A stretch of 64,000 nucleotides of DNA from Hoeflea sp. (GTDB lineage: Bacteria > Pseudomonadota > Alphaproteobacteria > Rhizobiales > Rhizobiaceae), in the NCBI RefSeq assembly GCF_030682515.1, contig NZ_JAUXOD010000051.1, forward strand, positions 1-64,000. Direction: 5' to 3'. Below the pieces are notes generated by a model that worked only from the letters and a program-made list of their open reading frames with translations, made no database searches and was not told where the DNA came from. Shown piece by piece: positions 44,710 through 53,659 of this stretch. Each line of letters starts with the position of its first letter. Within the stretch, counting starts at the first letter, position 1. Both the position numbers and the translations under genes were made by a program.

Positions 44710-46191
44710 ATGACAAGTTTTGACGCCACCATTTTCGAGCTTGCCCCGGTTGCGATGTGGATCGAGGATTTCAGCGGGGTTCAGCAGCAATTCGATCAGT
44801 GGCGCGCCGAAGGCGTGACCGATCTCCGCGGGTTTCTCCGGCAGGATCTGGCGCGCGTCGCGGCCTGCTCGAGCCGGATCCGGGTGCTCCAGGTCAACGC
44901 CAAGACGCTGGACCTGTTCGAAGCCCAAAGCCTTGCGCATCTGGTGGACAATCTGTCGGTGATCTTTCGCGACGACATGCTCGAGACCCACATCAACGAG
45001 CTGGGGGAGCTCTGGGACGGCAAGACCGAATTCTCGAGCAATGCGGTCAATTACGCGCTTTCGGGCCGGCGCATGGATATCCAGCTCAAGGGCACGGTGC
45101 TGCCCGGCCACGAGGCGACGCTCGGACAGATCCTGCTCACCACCGAGGATGTGACGGCGCGCGAGGATGCGCGGCGCAACGAGATCGAAAGCCGCCAGCA
45201 CGCCGAGGGCCTGTTCAAATACTCGCCGGTGTCGCTGTGGGTCGAGGATTTCAGCGAGATCCGCAATCTGATCGAGGATGTGCGCGACCGCGGCATCGAG
45301 GATTTCCGCGTGTTCATGGATGTGCATCCGGAATTCGTGCGCCAGTGCATGAGCGAAATCCGCATCATCGACGTCAACCAGGCGACGCTCGACCTGTTCT
45401 GCGCGGACGATGTCCAGTCCTTGCTGCGGCGACAGTCGGAAATTCTGCGCGACGAAATGGAAAAACCCTTCCGCGAACAACTGATGGATCTGTGGGAAGG
45501 CAAGCTGTTCCACCATCGCGAAGTGGTCAATTACGCGCTCGACGGCACCATTCGGCATATCCTCCTGCATTTCGCCGTGCTGCCGGGCCACGAGGAGGAC
45601 TGGGGCCGGGTGCAGGTGGCGCTGACCGACATCACCGCGCGCAAGAAAGCCGAAGCCTATCTCGAATATCTGGGCAAGCACGATGTGCTGACCAAGCTGC
45701 ACAACCGCGCCTTCTACAAGGACGAGCTCAACCGGCTCGAGCGCAAGTCGCTGCGCCCGGTCTCGGCCATCGTCATGGACCTGAACGGGCTCAAGGAAGC
45801 CAACGACCAGCTCGGGCATGACGCCGGGGACGCCTTGTTGCGACGGTTCGGCGAGGTGCTTGGCGGCGTGGTGTCGCGCCCCAACCACGCGGCCCGCATC
45901 GGCGGCGACGAGTTCGCCATTCTGATGCCAGGAGCCGACCACAAGGCCGCAACCGCCATGGTCGAGACGATCAGCGAATTGCTCAACATCAACAACCAGT
46001 TCTATTCCAACGCGCCGCTCAGCGTCGCCATCGGCATTGCCACAAGCCGGGACGGCGAAAGCATGGAAAGCCTGGTCAAGCGGGCCGACCTCGCCATGTA
46101 CGAAGACAAGCGCGCCTATCACAATGGCGGGTCGTCCGATCTGTCCAGGGCGAGCCTGATCGGCCCGGCACGGTCCGCCTCCGCCGCCTGA
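44710..46191 (+). CDS. PAS-PAS-GGDEF diguanylate cyclase
   Basis: A 493-residue soluble sensor. Two similar PAS-like domains (about 1-160 and 165-310) each begin with a P-V-x-x-W-[IV]-E-D-F-S block and share NYAL and VLPGHE, so they arose by internal duplication. The GGDEF domain (about 320-475) has an intact GGDEF at 398-402 and metal residues in VMDLNGLKEANDQLGHDAGD, so it should make c-di-GMP. The inhibitory RxxD site is RPNH here, with Asp replaced, so product inhibition is probably weak. No membrane segment. It sits between lemA and glyQ on the opposite strand. Confidence 0.92.
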   Translation: MTSFDATIFELAPVAMWIEDFSGVQQQFDQWRAEGVTDLRGFLRQDLARVAACSSRIRVLQVNAKTLDLFEAQSLAHLVDNLSVIFRDDMLETHINELGELWDGKTEFSSNAVNYALSGRRMDIQLKGTVLPGHEATLGQILLTTEDVTAREDARRNEIESRQHAEGLFKYSPVSLWVEDFSEIRNLIEDVRDRGIEDFRVFMDVHPEFVRQCMSEIRIIDVNQATLDLFCADDVQSLLRRQSEILRDEMEKPFREQLMDLWEGKLFHHREVVNYALDGTIRHILLHFAVLPGHEEDWGRVQVALTDITARKKAEAYLEYLGKHDVLTKLHNRAFYKDELNRLERKSLRPVSAIVMDLNGLKEANDQLGHDAGDALLRRFGEVLGGVVSRPNHAARIGGDEFAILMPGADHKAATAMVETISELLNINNQFYSNAPLSVAIGIATSRDGESMESLVKRADLAMYEDKRAYHNGGSSDLSRASLIGPARSASAA

Positions 46192-46201
46192 GGCGGAGCC
46201 C

Positions 46202-47155
46202 CTACTCCGCGGCCTGTAGGAGGGTCGCGCCGCCGGCGTCGGTGAGCAGGAACGCCTCGCCGCACTGGCGCGAGAGGTTGCGCACCCTCAAGATATAGCC
46301 CTGCCGCTCGGTCACGGAGATCACGCCGCGCGCATCGAGCAGGTTGAAGACGTGGCTCGCCTTGATGCACTGGTCATAGGCCGGCAGCACGCATTTGTGG
46401 AGCGAACCCGGCTCATGCGGTGATCCGGCCTTGAGGATCGCCTCGCATTCGGTCTCGGCGTCCTCGAAATGCTTGAGCAGCATCGCGGTGTCGGCCATTT
46501 CGAAATTGTAGCGCGAATATTCCTGCTCGGACTGCAGGAAGACATCGCCATAGGTCACCTTTTCAGTGCCCTCGCGGCCGTTGAAGTTGAGATCATAGAC
46601 ATTGTCGACGCCCTGGACATACATCGCCAGACGCTCGAGCCCGTAGGTCAGCTCGCCCGCCACCGGCGCGCATTCGATGCCGCAGACCTGCTGGAAATAG
46701 GTGAACTGGCTGACTTCCATGCCGTCGCACCAGCATTCCCAGCCGAGCCCCCAGGCGCCGAGCGTCGGGCTTTCCCAGTCGTCCTCGACGAAGCGGATGT
46801 CGTGCAGCAGCGGGTCGATGCCGATGGCGGCGAGCGAGCCGAGATAGAGCTCCTGCAGGTTGGACGGGTTGGGCTTCAAGATCACCTGGTACTGGTAATA
46901 GTGCTGCAGCCGATTGGGGTTCTCGCCGTAGCGACCGTCCTTGGGTCGACGCGAGGGCTGCACATAGGCGGCGTTCCACGGCTTGGGGCCCAGCGCCCGC
47001 AGGGTCGTGGCCGGGTGAAACGTGCCCGCGCCCACTTCCATGTCGTAGGGCTGCAGCACGACGCAGCCATAATCGGCCCAATAGCGGTGCAGGGCGAGAA
47101 TTAGCGCCTGGAACGAACGGGTCGGCTTCATGTGATCGGGAAGGTCTGCGGTCAT
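46202..47155 (-). CDS. glyQ: Glycyl-tRNA synthetase alpha subunit
   Basis: Catalytic alpha chain of glycyl-tRNA synthetase, which activates glycine and charges tRNA-Gly. The 317-residue sequence is highly conserved: [74 protein letters not shown] and [19 protein letters not shown]. The ATG at 47155 is in keeping with the family. Its stop is 10 nt from the convergent PAS-GGDEF stop. glyS follows only after three other genes. Confidence 0.97.
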   Translation of the reverse strand: MTADLPDHMKPTRSFQALILALHRYWADYGCVVLQPYDMEVGAGTFHPATTLRALGPKPWNAAYVQPSRRPKDGRYGENPNRLQHYYQYQVILKPNPSNLQELYLGSLAAIGIDPLLHDIRFVEDDWESPTLGAWGLGWECWCDGMEVSQFTYFQQVCGIECAPVAGELTYGLERLAMYVQGVDNVYDLNFNGREGTEKVTYGDVFLQSEQEYSRYNFEMADTAMLLKHFEDAETECEAILKAGSPHEPGSLHKCVLPAYDQCIKASHVFNLLDARGVISVTERQGYILRVRNLSRQCGEAFLLTDAGGATLLQAAE

Positions 47156-47296
47156 GGCTCGGGATCCGGATGGAAAGGCAGTCGCTTCAAGCCGCGATCA
47201 AGCGGCCCTGAAAGTGTGGCGACAGGTGCCACGGCTCTTCCTCACGGTCAAGGGCGCGGCCCGCAAGGCCCGCTCCGGCGGGGCCGGGCGCAGGGC

Positions 47297-47488
47297 CTAT
47301 TCGTCGGGCTTGCGCAACCGGTATTCGCCGGTCTCCGGGTCTTCGATCAGCGTGCCTTGCGCGCCGGTGCGCGTTTCCTTTTCGGCGTCCCGGACCCTTG
47401 CATTGACCCGCTCGGCCTCGGCGATGAAGCGCCGGTAGCCGAACCAGGCGACCGCACCCACGGCGGCGAGCAGGAGAAGTTGCGGCAT
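47297..47488 (-). CDS. Small membrane-anchored protein of unknown function
   Basis: A 63-residue protein with one N-terminal hydrophobic helix (LLLLAAVGAVAWFGYRRF) and a charged tail ending TLIEDPETGEYRLRKPDE. The C-terminal D-P-x-T-G-x-Y/V pattern recurs in short rhizobial membrane proteins located beside glyQ and S49 peptidase genes (from memory), supporting a real gene. Function unknown. It lies between the S49 peptidase and glyQ, all leftward. Confidence 0.7.
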   Translation of the reverse strand: MPQLLLLAAVGAVAWFGYRRFIAEAERVNARVRDAEKETRTGAQGTLIEDPETGEYRLRKPDE

Positions 47489-47557
47489 TGATGCAGTCCT
47501 TTCCTCGCGCCGGCTCTGGTCCGGCTATCCCACCCGGGTTCATGATGCCGGACTACC

Positions 47558-48415
47558 TTACAGCCCGTAGCGCGCCCAAAGCCCGCGCTCGTCCAGCGCA
47601 TTCAATCCTGCTTCGCCGATCCCCGCAAGCGCGCCGGCCAGAAGACCCGCGTTGACACCCGGCACGCGGCGGCCGAACAGTCCGCGCTGGGGCGAGACCA
47701 GCCGCATCTTGACCTTGTCGCCATAGCGGGCCTGCAGCACCGAGCGCAGGTCGCCCAGATCGTCGACCAGGCCCAGCTCCTTGCCGCGCATGCCGGTCCA
47801 GAACTGTCCGGTGAACAGATCGGGATCGTCCTTGAGGCGGGCGCCGCGGCTGTTCTTGACCAAGTCGATGAAGACCTTGTGGATCTCGAGCTGCAACTCC
47901 TTCAGGCGGGCCACGTCCTCGGCCTTTTCCGGCTGGAACGGATCGAGCAGCGACTTGTTCTGGCCGGCCGTGTAGACCCGGCGTTCGACGCCGATCTTGT
48001 CGATCAGGCCGGTGAAGCCGAACCCGGCGGAAATGACGCCGATGGAGCCGACCACGGAAGACGGATCGGCGAAGATCTCGTCGCCGGCGCAGGCGATCAT
48101 GTAGCCGCCCGAGGCCGCCACGTCCTCGACGAAGATCAGCACCTTCTTGTTCTTTTCCTGGGCAAGGTCGCGGATGCGCTTGTAGATCAGCCGCGACTGA
48201 ACTGGCGAGCCGCCGGGGGAATTGAGCATGATCGCCACCGCCGGCGCCTGCTTGTCGGCAAAGGCGCGCTCCAGGAGCGGCGCCACCGTGGCGATGTTGA
48301 GGTTCTGGCGAAACTGGTTGCCGCCGTTCATGATCGTCCCGTGCAGCCGCACCACTGGGATGGTGGTGACATCCTTGCGGAACCGGGCGGGGATGAAAGA
48401 CTTCAAAGAGACCAT
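47558..48415 (-). CDS. S49 family serine peptidase (SppA/SohB-like)
   Basis: A 285-residue signal-peptide-peptidase-type protease using a Ser-Lys dyad. The nucleophile is Ser102 in EDVAASGGYMIACA and the general base is probably Lys154 in AGQNKSLLDPF; NSPGGSPVQS near 65-74 supplies the oxyanion region. There is no obvious membrane helix, so it resembles the short cytoplasmic or peripheral members. Chosen start is ATG 48415; a TTG three codons upstream is possible. Substrates unknown, likely remnant signal peptides or membrane proteins. Confidence 0.9.
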   Translation of the reverse strand: MVSLKSFIPARFRKDVTTIPVVRLHGTIMNGGNQFRQNLNIATVAPLLERAFADKQAPAVAIMLNSPGGSPVQSRLIYKRIRDLAQEKNKKVLIFVEDVAASGGYMIACAGDEIFADPSSVVGSIGVISAGFGFTGLIDKIGVERRVYTAGQNKSLLDPFQPEKAEDVARLKELQLEIHKVFIDLVKNSRGARLKDDPDLFTGQFWTGMRGKELGLVDDLGDLRSVLQARYGDKVKMRLVSPQRGLFGRRVPGVNAGLLAGALAGIGEAGLNALDERGLWARYGL

Positions 48416-48518
48416 TGCGGACAATTCCTGTTGAGGCCCGCGCTCGGACGGGCATGGGCATGCTTCAAGCCATGTATGTCTTTTCCGTGCCAGTGCAATG
48501 GCGCGCGGGGCCGGGAGC

Positions 48519-49403
48519 CTATTTTGATGGCCGGGTTTTCATCCGTCTCGACAAGGCGGCGCGGCCATTGGCAAAATCGTTCATCTCGGCTGAAAACCCG
48601 TTGCCGGCCCCCTCGTGGATGAGGATCCGGTCGCGCAGGCTCAGACGCGCGCGGCTGCCCTTGATGGCCGTGACCAGCATGCGGATCGCATCGTCGCCCG
48701 GGCGCGGGCAGACCGGCGTGATCTCCGCGCCGCCGAAGCGCTGGCCCATGGCGGTCAGGATATCGGCCATGGATTCCGGACGCGCGATCAGCGACAGCTG
48801 GCCGCCCGGCTTGAGGATGGCGCCGGCGGTGCGCAGCCAGCGCTCGAACAGATCGCCCGTTTCCATGGCGTGCGCCTCCGACCTGAGCGGATCAGGCGTC
48901 TTGCGGTCGCGACCGGAATTGAACGGCGGGTTCATGATCACATGGTCATAGCTGTTGTCCATGAGGCCAGCCGCACGGCGCCGGTCGCCGTGAAGCGCGA
49001 CATCGGCCTCGATCACCCGGGCGCGCGCTGCCAGATGCGCATTCTCCGCAAGCTCCAGCGAGCGGCGGGCGCACTCGGCCATGACGGGGGAGCGCTCGAT
49101 CAGGACCACCTGCAGATCCGGCAGCCGGGCGGCGGCGGCAAGTCCCGCCGCGCCTGCGCCTGCGCCGAGATCGACGAGCATCCCGCGGGCGGATTGGGGA
49201 ACGGTGGCTGCCAGCAGCATGGCGTCCATCCCGGCGCGATGTCCGGAGCCCGCGGGCTGCAGCAGGAAGAATCCGCCATTGTGGAAGGCATCCACGGTGT
49301 AGCCGGAAGGCGCCTCCGACACCGCGCGGGCCCGGCCATCGGCTGGCTCTGCGGATTGCATCTCCGGCAGAGCCGGGTCGCTTCTGTCAGGAGCGGGCGT
49401 CAC
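48519..49403 (-). CDS. TrmN6-like N6-adenine methyltransferase
   Basis: A 294-residue SAM-dependent methyltransferase related to TrmN6 (YfiC), which methylates A37 of tRNA-Val. It has SAM motif LVDLGAGAGAAGLAAAARLPD and the catalytic NPPF in HVIMNPPFNSG, typical of N6-adenine enzymes. The N-terminal 35 residues are variable; GTG 49403 is the longest start and an ATG at 49361 is possible. It overlaps the end of the DUF2007 gene by 17 nt, so the two are coupled. Target RNA inferred. Confidence 0.87.
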   Translation of the reverse strand: MTPAPDRSDPALPEMQSAEPADGRARAVSEAPSGYTVDAFHNGGFFLLQPAGSGHRAGMDAMLLAATVPQSARGMLVDLGAGAGAAGLAAAARLPDLQVVLIERSPVMAECARRSLELAENAHLAARARVIEADVALHGDRRRAAGLMDNSYDHVIMNPPFNSGRDRKTPDPLRSEAHAMETGDLFERWLRTAGAILKPGGQLSLIARPESMADILTAMGQRFGGAEITPVCPRPGDDAIRMLVTAIKGSRARLSLRDRILIHEGAGNGFSAEMNDFANGRAALSRRMKTRPSK

Positions 49404-49632
49404 TGTCGGTCCATGGCCTGAGTTCCTCTTCCAGTCCGGCGTCGATGACGATGCGGCGGGCCTGCGCGGCCATCGACGGATCGACCAGGATGCGCCTGGG
49501 GATGACCCCGACGGAGCCTTCCAGAATGCTCATGCCGCGGTCGGCCACCATGCAGCCGATGCCGGCATCGCGCATCAGGCTTTCCACAAACGAAATGAGC
49601 ACCGGGTCGTTGGTGCGGATAAGGTCGTGCAT
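49387..49632 (-). CDS. DUF2007 domain-containing protein
   Basis: An 81-residue cytosolic protein consisting of one DUF2007 (putative signal-transducing) ferredoxin-like fold: LIRTNDPVLISFVESLMRDAGI, then V-DRGMS, PRRILVDPSMAAQARRII-like, and a closing helix. AAGGA lies 6 nt upstream of the ATG at 49632. First gene of a leftward pair with the methyltransferase; divergent from the prenyl synthase. Function unknown. Confidence 0.88.
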   Translation of the reverse strand: MHDLIRTNDPVLISFVESLMRDAGIGCMVADRGMSILEGSVGVIPRRILVDPSMAAQARRIVIDAGLEEELRPWTDSDARS

Positions 49633-49765
49633 CGGTTTTCCTTGTCATGCTTTTGTTTCATCGCCTTGTAGCAGGTATCAAGCCCCGTCCGCGCCAATTC
49701 GCCGCTTGCCGTGGCAGGTGGCGCTGAATAATGTGCCGGGAAAGCCAAATCAGGAGTCTGTAGCA

Positions 49766-50782
49766 TTGGGTGTCGTCATTTCACTGGAAGATGGAAAGCA
49801 CAGGGACGCTTCGGTCAAGCCGCTGGTCGACAAGACACGCGGCGACATGGACCGTGTCAACCAGTTGATCCTCTCAAAGGCCGGATCGAATGTCGCCTTG
49901 ATCCCGGAAGTGGCGAACCATCTGATCTCCTCGGGCGGCAAGCGGCTGCGGCCGATGCTGACGCTCGCTTCGGCAACCCTGTTCGGCTACACCGGCGAGG
50001 CCCATATCAAGCTCGCAACTTCCGTGGAATTCATGCACACGGCCACGCTTCTGCATGATGATGTGGTGGACGAGAGCGATCTCAGGCGCGGCCGCTCGAC
50101 CGCCCGCATGATCTGGGGCAACCAGGCCAGCGTGCTGGTCGGCGATTTCCTGCTCGGCCAATCCTTCAAGATGATGGTGGAGGTGGGCTCGCTCGAAGCG
50201 CTGGACGTGCTGTCCAACGCGGCCGCCGTGATCGCCGAGGGCGAAGTGCTGCAGCTCTCCGTCGCCAAGAACATGGAAACCACCGAGGACGACTATCTTT
50301 CGGTGATCCGCGCCAAGACGGCGGCGCTGTTTTCGGCAGCCTGCGAAGTGGGCCCGATCATCGCCGGCGGCGGCAAGGCCGGACGCAACGCGCTCAGGTC
50401 CTACGGCATGAATCTGGGCCTTGCGTTCCAGCTGATCGACGACGTGCTGGATTATGGCGGTTCGGCCCATGATCTGGGAAAGAATGTCGGCGACGATTTT
50501 CGGGAAGGCAAGATCACCCTGCCGGTGGTGCTGGCCTACCGCCGCGGTTCCGAATCGGAACGGGCCTTCTGGCGCGAGGCTATCGAAGGCGGAAAGAGCG
50601 ATGACCAGGCGCTGGAGAAGGCGCTGGGCCTGATCACCAAATATGGCAGCCTGAAGGATACCACCGCCCGCGCCGAGCATTATGCCTCGATCGCGCGGGA
50701 CGCGCTGGCGCCGCTGCCGGATTCGGACGAGAAAGCCGCGCTCATGGAAGTCATCGCCTTTTGCGTCAACCGGGCGAATTGA
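49766..50782 (+). CDS. Long-chain polyprenyl diphosphate synthase (octaprenyl/decaprenyl type)
   Basis: A trans-prenyltransferase that builds the C40-C50 side chain of ubiquinone. The 338-residue product has both aspartate-rich motifs: DDVVD at 98-102 and DDVLD near 227-231, plus GGKRLRPML. The residue five before the first motif is a small Ala93, consistent with long products. Start is TTG 49766 with CAGGAG upstream; homologues begin at the same point with MGVV. It supplies the donor for UbiA. Confidence 0.95.
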   Translation: MGVVISLEDGKHRDASVKPLVDKTRGDMDRVNQLILSKAGSNVALIPEVANHLISSGGKRLRPMLTLASATLFGYTGEAHIKLATSVEFMHTATLLHDDVVDESDLRRGRSTARMIWGNQASVLVGDFLLGQSFKMMVEVGSLEALDVLSNAAAVIAEGEVLQLSVAKNMETTEDDYLSVIRAKTAALFSAACEVGPIIAGGGKAGRNALRSYGMNLGLAFQLIDDVLDYGGSAHDLGKNVGDDFREGKITLPVVLAYRRGSESERAFWREAIEGGKSDDQALEKALGLITKYGSLKDTTARAEHYASIARDALAPLPDSDEKAALMEVIAFCVNRAN

Positions 50783-50907
50783 CCGCCGGGCCGGACCGGC
50801 GGCATCACCCGGCCTTGCCGCCCTGCGCCAAAAAAGCCATTGTGTGGGATGAATGTGCTTCGGCTACGGGCCGGCGCGCGGCCAATTCGAACATGAGGCA
50901 GGACTTG

Positions 50908-52725
50908 ATGCGGCGAAATTTGACAGCCCGGTTTGCGGCCAGTGTTGCCTTGGGTGTATTTCTTTCGATGAGCGGGGCCACCGGTCCTCTGACCAGCCAA
51001 GCGGCAGCGGCGGCGCAGGAAGCGGCCGTCGAGCCGGATCCCGAGATTCAGCCCAGCTTTCTTGGCTTTGCCGGCGCCTTTCTGGCCGGGCGGACCGCCG
51101 ATGTCGACAACGACACCGGCCGCGCCATCGAATTCTACCGCAAGGCGCTCGAGTTCGATCCGGACAATGCCGACATCAAGCAGAGGCTGATGGTGGCGCT
51201 GTTCACCGACGGGCGCTTTGCCGAAGGCGTGGCTTTGGCGACTGAACTCAAGGACGATCCCGCGGTCGCCCAGGTGTCGAACCTGGCTTTGATGGTGGAA
51301 GCCACGACCAAGCGCGAATACCGCAAGGCCGCAAACCTGATCAAGCCCGATGACAGCAATCCGATCGACAACCTGCTCAACACGCTCCTGAAGGCCTGGA
51401 CGGAGTATGGCGACGGCAAGGGCAGCGAGGGGATCCGGTCGATTCTGGCGCTCAAGGGGCCGCCCTGGTATCCGGTCTTCACCCGCTACCATGCCGGCGC
51501 CATGGCGCTGGCCATGGGCACCAAGGCCGAGGCGCGAAAGCATTTCACCGACCTGATCGCCGACCCCCAGGGCGGAGGTGCGGCGCCCGACACCTATATT
51601 CGCGGTGTGATGGCGCTGGCCGGCCTGGAAGCGCGCGACGGCAACACCCGCGCCGCGCTCGATGCACTGGCCAAGGGCGAGGATTTCTCGCCCGGCTATG
51701 CACCGCTGACGGCGTTGAGGCAGCAGATCGAAGAGGGCGGCAAGCCCGAAGCCGGGGTGAAGACCGCCCAGCAGGGCGCCGCGGCGGCCTTTTTCACGCT
51801 CGCCAGCGCGCTCAACCGCGACGGCGCCGAAGAAACCGTCGCCGTCTATCTCCAGTTCGCCCGCGTGCTCGATCCGGTTGACGCCGCGACGCTGGTGACG
51901 CTTGGCGGGCTCAAGGAAAGACTGGGCAAGACCGAAGAAGCCATCACCATCTACGGGGCCGTCCCGGAGACCTCGCCCATGCGCCGGGTTTCCGAACTCC
52001 AGCTCGGGCTTGCGCTGGCCGACCTCGGCCGAGGCGACGAAGCCAAGGATCATCTCAAGGCGCTGATTGCAGCCGATCCCAAGGATATCCGCAGCTATCT
52101 CGCCTATGGCAGCGTGCTGTCGGTGGAGAAGGACTACGCCGAAATGGCGCGGACCTACGAGACCGCCATCTCCGTCGTCGGGCCGACGCCGACGCGCAAC
52201 GACTGGAACCTGTTCTTCCAGGCCGGCATCGCCCATGAGCGGCTCAAGCAATGGCCGAAGGCGGAAGCGCATTTCAAGCGCGCGCTGGAGCTGTTTCCCG
52301 ACCAGCCGCAGGTGATGAATTACCTGGGCTACTCCTGGATCGACATGAACATGAACCTCAAGGAAGGCATGGACCTGATCCGCGCCGCCGTCGATCTGAG
52401 GCCCAATGACGGCTACATCGTCGATTCGCTGGGATGGGCGCATTACCGGCTTGGCCAGTTCGAGGACGCGGTGCGTGAACTGGAGCGCGCCGTGGAGCTC
52501 AGGCCGGCGGACCCGACCATCAACGACCATCTGGGCGATGCCTACTGGCGCGTCGGGCGGGAACTCGAGGCCACGTTCCAGTGGAAGCGGGCGCTGGCCA
52601 ACGAGCCGGATGCGGAGCTCAAGCCCAAGATCGAGCTCAAGCTGAGCGAAGGCCTGAAGGCCGACGACCCGGCCGTTCCGGCCGCCGCCAATGGCGCCCT
52701 CAAGGACAGCGACACCTCCCTGTGA
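50908..52725 (+). CDS. Tetratricopeptide repeat protein, exported
   Basis: A 605-residue protein with a signal peptide (about 1-36, ending SQAAAAAQE) and multiple TPR units, clearest at about 48-80 (AIEFYRKALEFDPDNADIKQ), 440-475 (HFKRALELFPDQPQVMNYLGY) and 500-560 (YRLGQFEDAVRELERAVELRP and the next repeat). Such proteins scaffold periplasmic or outer-membrane complexes; rhizobial homologues sit next to ispE in the same order, but the partner is unknown. AGGA precedes ATG 50908; ATG 50893 is an alternative. Stop overlaps a 14-bp repeat. Confidence 0.9.
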   Translation: MRRNLTARFAASVALGVFLSMSGATGPLTSQAAAAAQEAAVEPDPEIQPSFLGFAGAFLAGRTADVDNDTGRAIEFYRKALEFDPDNADIKQRLMVALFTDGRFAEGVALATELKDDPAVAQVSNLALMVEATTKREYRKAANLIKPDDSNPIDNLLNTLLKAWTEYGDGKGSEGIRSILALKGPPWYPVFTRYHAGAMALAMGTKAEARKHFTDLIADPQGGGAAPDTYIRGVMALAGLEARDGNTRAALDALAKGEDFSPGYAPLTALRQQIEEGGKPEAGVKTAQQGAAAAFFTLASALNRDGAEETVAVYLQFARVLDPVDAATLVTLGGLKERLGKTEEAITIYGAVPETSPMRRVSELQLGLALADLGRGDEAKDHLKALIAADPKDIRSYLAYGSVLSVEKDYAEMARTYETAISVVGPTPTRNDWNLFFQAGIAHERLKQWPKAEAHFKRALELFPDQPQVMNYLGYSWIDMNMNLKEGMDLIRAAVDLRPNDGYIVDSLGWAHYRLGQFEDAVRELERAVELRPADPTINDHLGDAYWRVGRELEATFQWKRALANEPDAELKPKIELKLSEGLKADDPAVPAAANGALKDSDTSL

Positions 52726-52760
52726 AGCCTCTCCTGTGAGCCCTACCCTGTGAGACAGCG
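52719..52760. repeat. 14-bp degenerate tandem repeat spanning the TPR gene stop
   Basis: CCTGTGA recurs with exact 14-base spacing at 52719, 52733 and 52747; the bases after each copy are diverged. The first copy contains the TGA stop of the TPR gene and the last ends just before the ispE start. A small local duplication with no known function. Confidence 0.7.
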
Positions 52761-52765
52761 CTGCG

Positions 52766-53641
52766 ATGCGAACGCGTGACGCGCCGGCAAAGATCAATCT
52801 GGCGCTGCATGTCACCGGACGGCGGGCCGACGGCTACCATCTGATCGAGAGCTTCGTCGTCTTCACGGAGTTCGGAGACCGGGTCTCGGCGCGCCTGGCC
52901 GATCATGACGCATTCGTTCTGGAAGGGTCCGAAGCCGGGGCGCTGTCGGCGGAAGACGCCACCGGCAATCTGGTCGTGCGGGCGCGGGATGCGCTGCGCA
53001 AGGCCGCCGGGCAATCGGGCCGTGAACTTCCACCGGTCGACATCACGCTCGACAAGCGGCTTCCCGTGGCCTCAGGCATCGGCGGCGGATCGGCGGACGC
53101 CGCGGCCACGCTCAGGCTCCTGTGCGACGTGTGGAGTTTCAAACCGACTCCGGAGCAACTGGCGCAGATCGCGCTCGGGCTCGGCGCAGATGTGCCGATG
53201 TGCCTCAACGGCCAGCCCCTGATCGCCCGCGGAATCGGCGAGGCGCTGGAACCGGCCGCGCTCGGCTTCGTGCTTGATCTTGTGATCGTCAATCCGCGCA
53301 TCGGCGTCTCCACGCCCGCGGTTTTCGGGGCGCTTGAGAGCCGCGAGAATGCGCGCCTGCCCGCGCTGCCGGGCCTGGGCGACCGCGACCGGTTCATCGC
53401 CTGGCTCAAGGGCACGCGCAACGACCTCGAACCGCCGGCGCGCGGGCTGGTTCCCGCCATCGGCGACTGCCTGTCCGCGCTCACGGGCGCGGGGGCGCTG
53501 TTCGCGCGCATGTCGGGATCGGGCGCGAGTTGCTTCGGCTTGTTCCATGACGCGGACGCAGCCCAGGGGGCCGCCAACCGGCTGCGGCGGGAACGGACCG
53601 GCTGGTTCATCGCCGCGACACGGACCGTGACATCCAGCTGA
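52766..53641 (+). CDS. ispE: 4-(cytidine 5'-diphospho)-2-C-methyl-D-erythritol kinase
   Basis: IspE phosphorylates CDP-methylerythritol with ATP in the MEP isoprenoid pathway started by Dxs. The 291-residue GHMP kinase shows PAKINLALHVTGRRADGYH at its start, the phosphate loop PVASGIGGGSADAAATLRLL near 94-113, and a C-terminal MSGSGASCFGLF. It begins 40 nt after the TPR gene stop and is probably in the same transcript. Confidence 0.95.
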   Translation: MRTRDAPAKINLALHVTGRRADGYHLIESFVVFTEFGDRVSARLADHDAFVLEGSEAGALSAEDATGNLVVRARDALRKAAGQSGRELPPVDITLDKRLPVASGIGGGSADAAATLRLLCDVWSFKPTPEQLAQIALGLGADVPMCLNGQPLIARGIGEALEPAALGFVLDLVIVNPRIGVSTPAVFGALESRENARLPALPGLGDRDRFIAWLKGTRNDLEPPARGLVPAIGDCLSALTGAGALFARMSGSGASCFGLFHDADAAQGAANRLRRERTGWFIAATRTVTSS

Positions 53642-53659
53642 CCAGGCCTTCGCGGCGTC

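Noticed and set aside
50680-52815. Minus-strand frame of about 710 codons opposite the TPR gene
   Set aside because: Antisense shadow produced by codon-position GC bias; the plus strand has signal peptide and TPR repeats.
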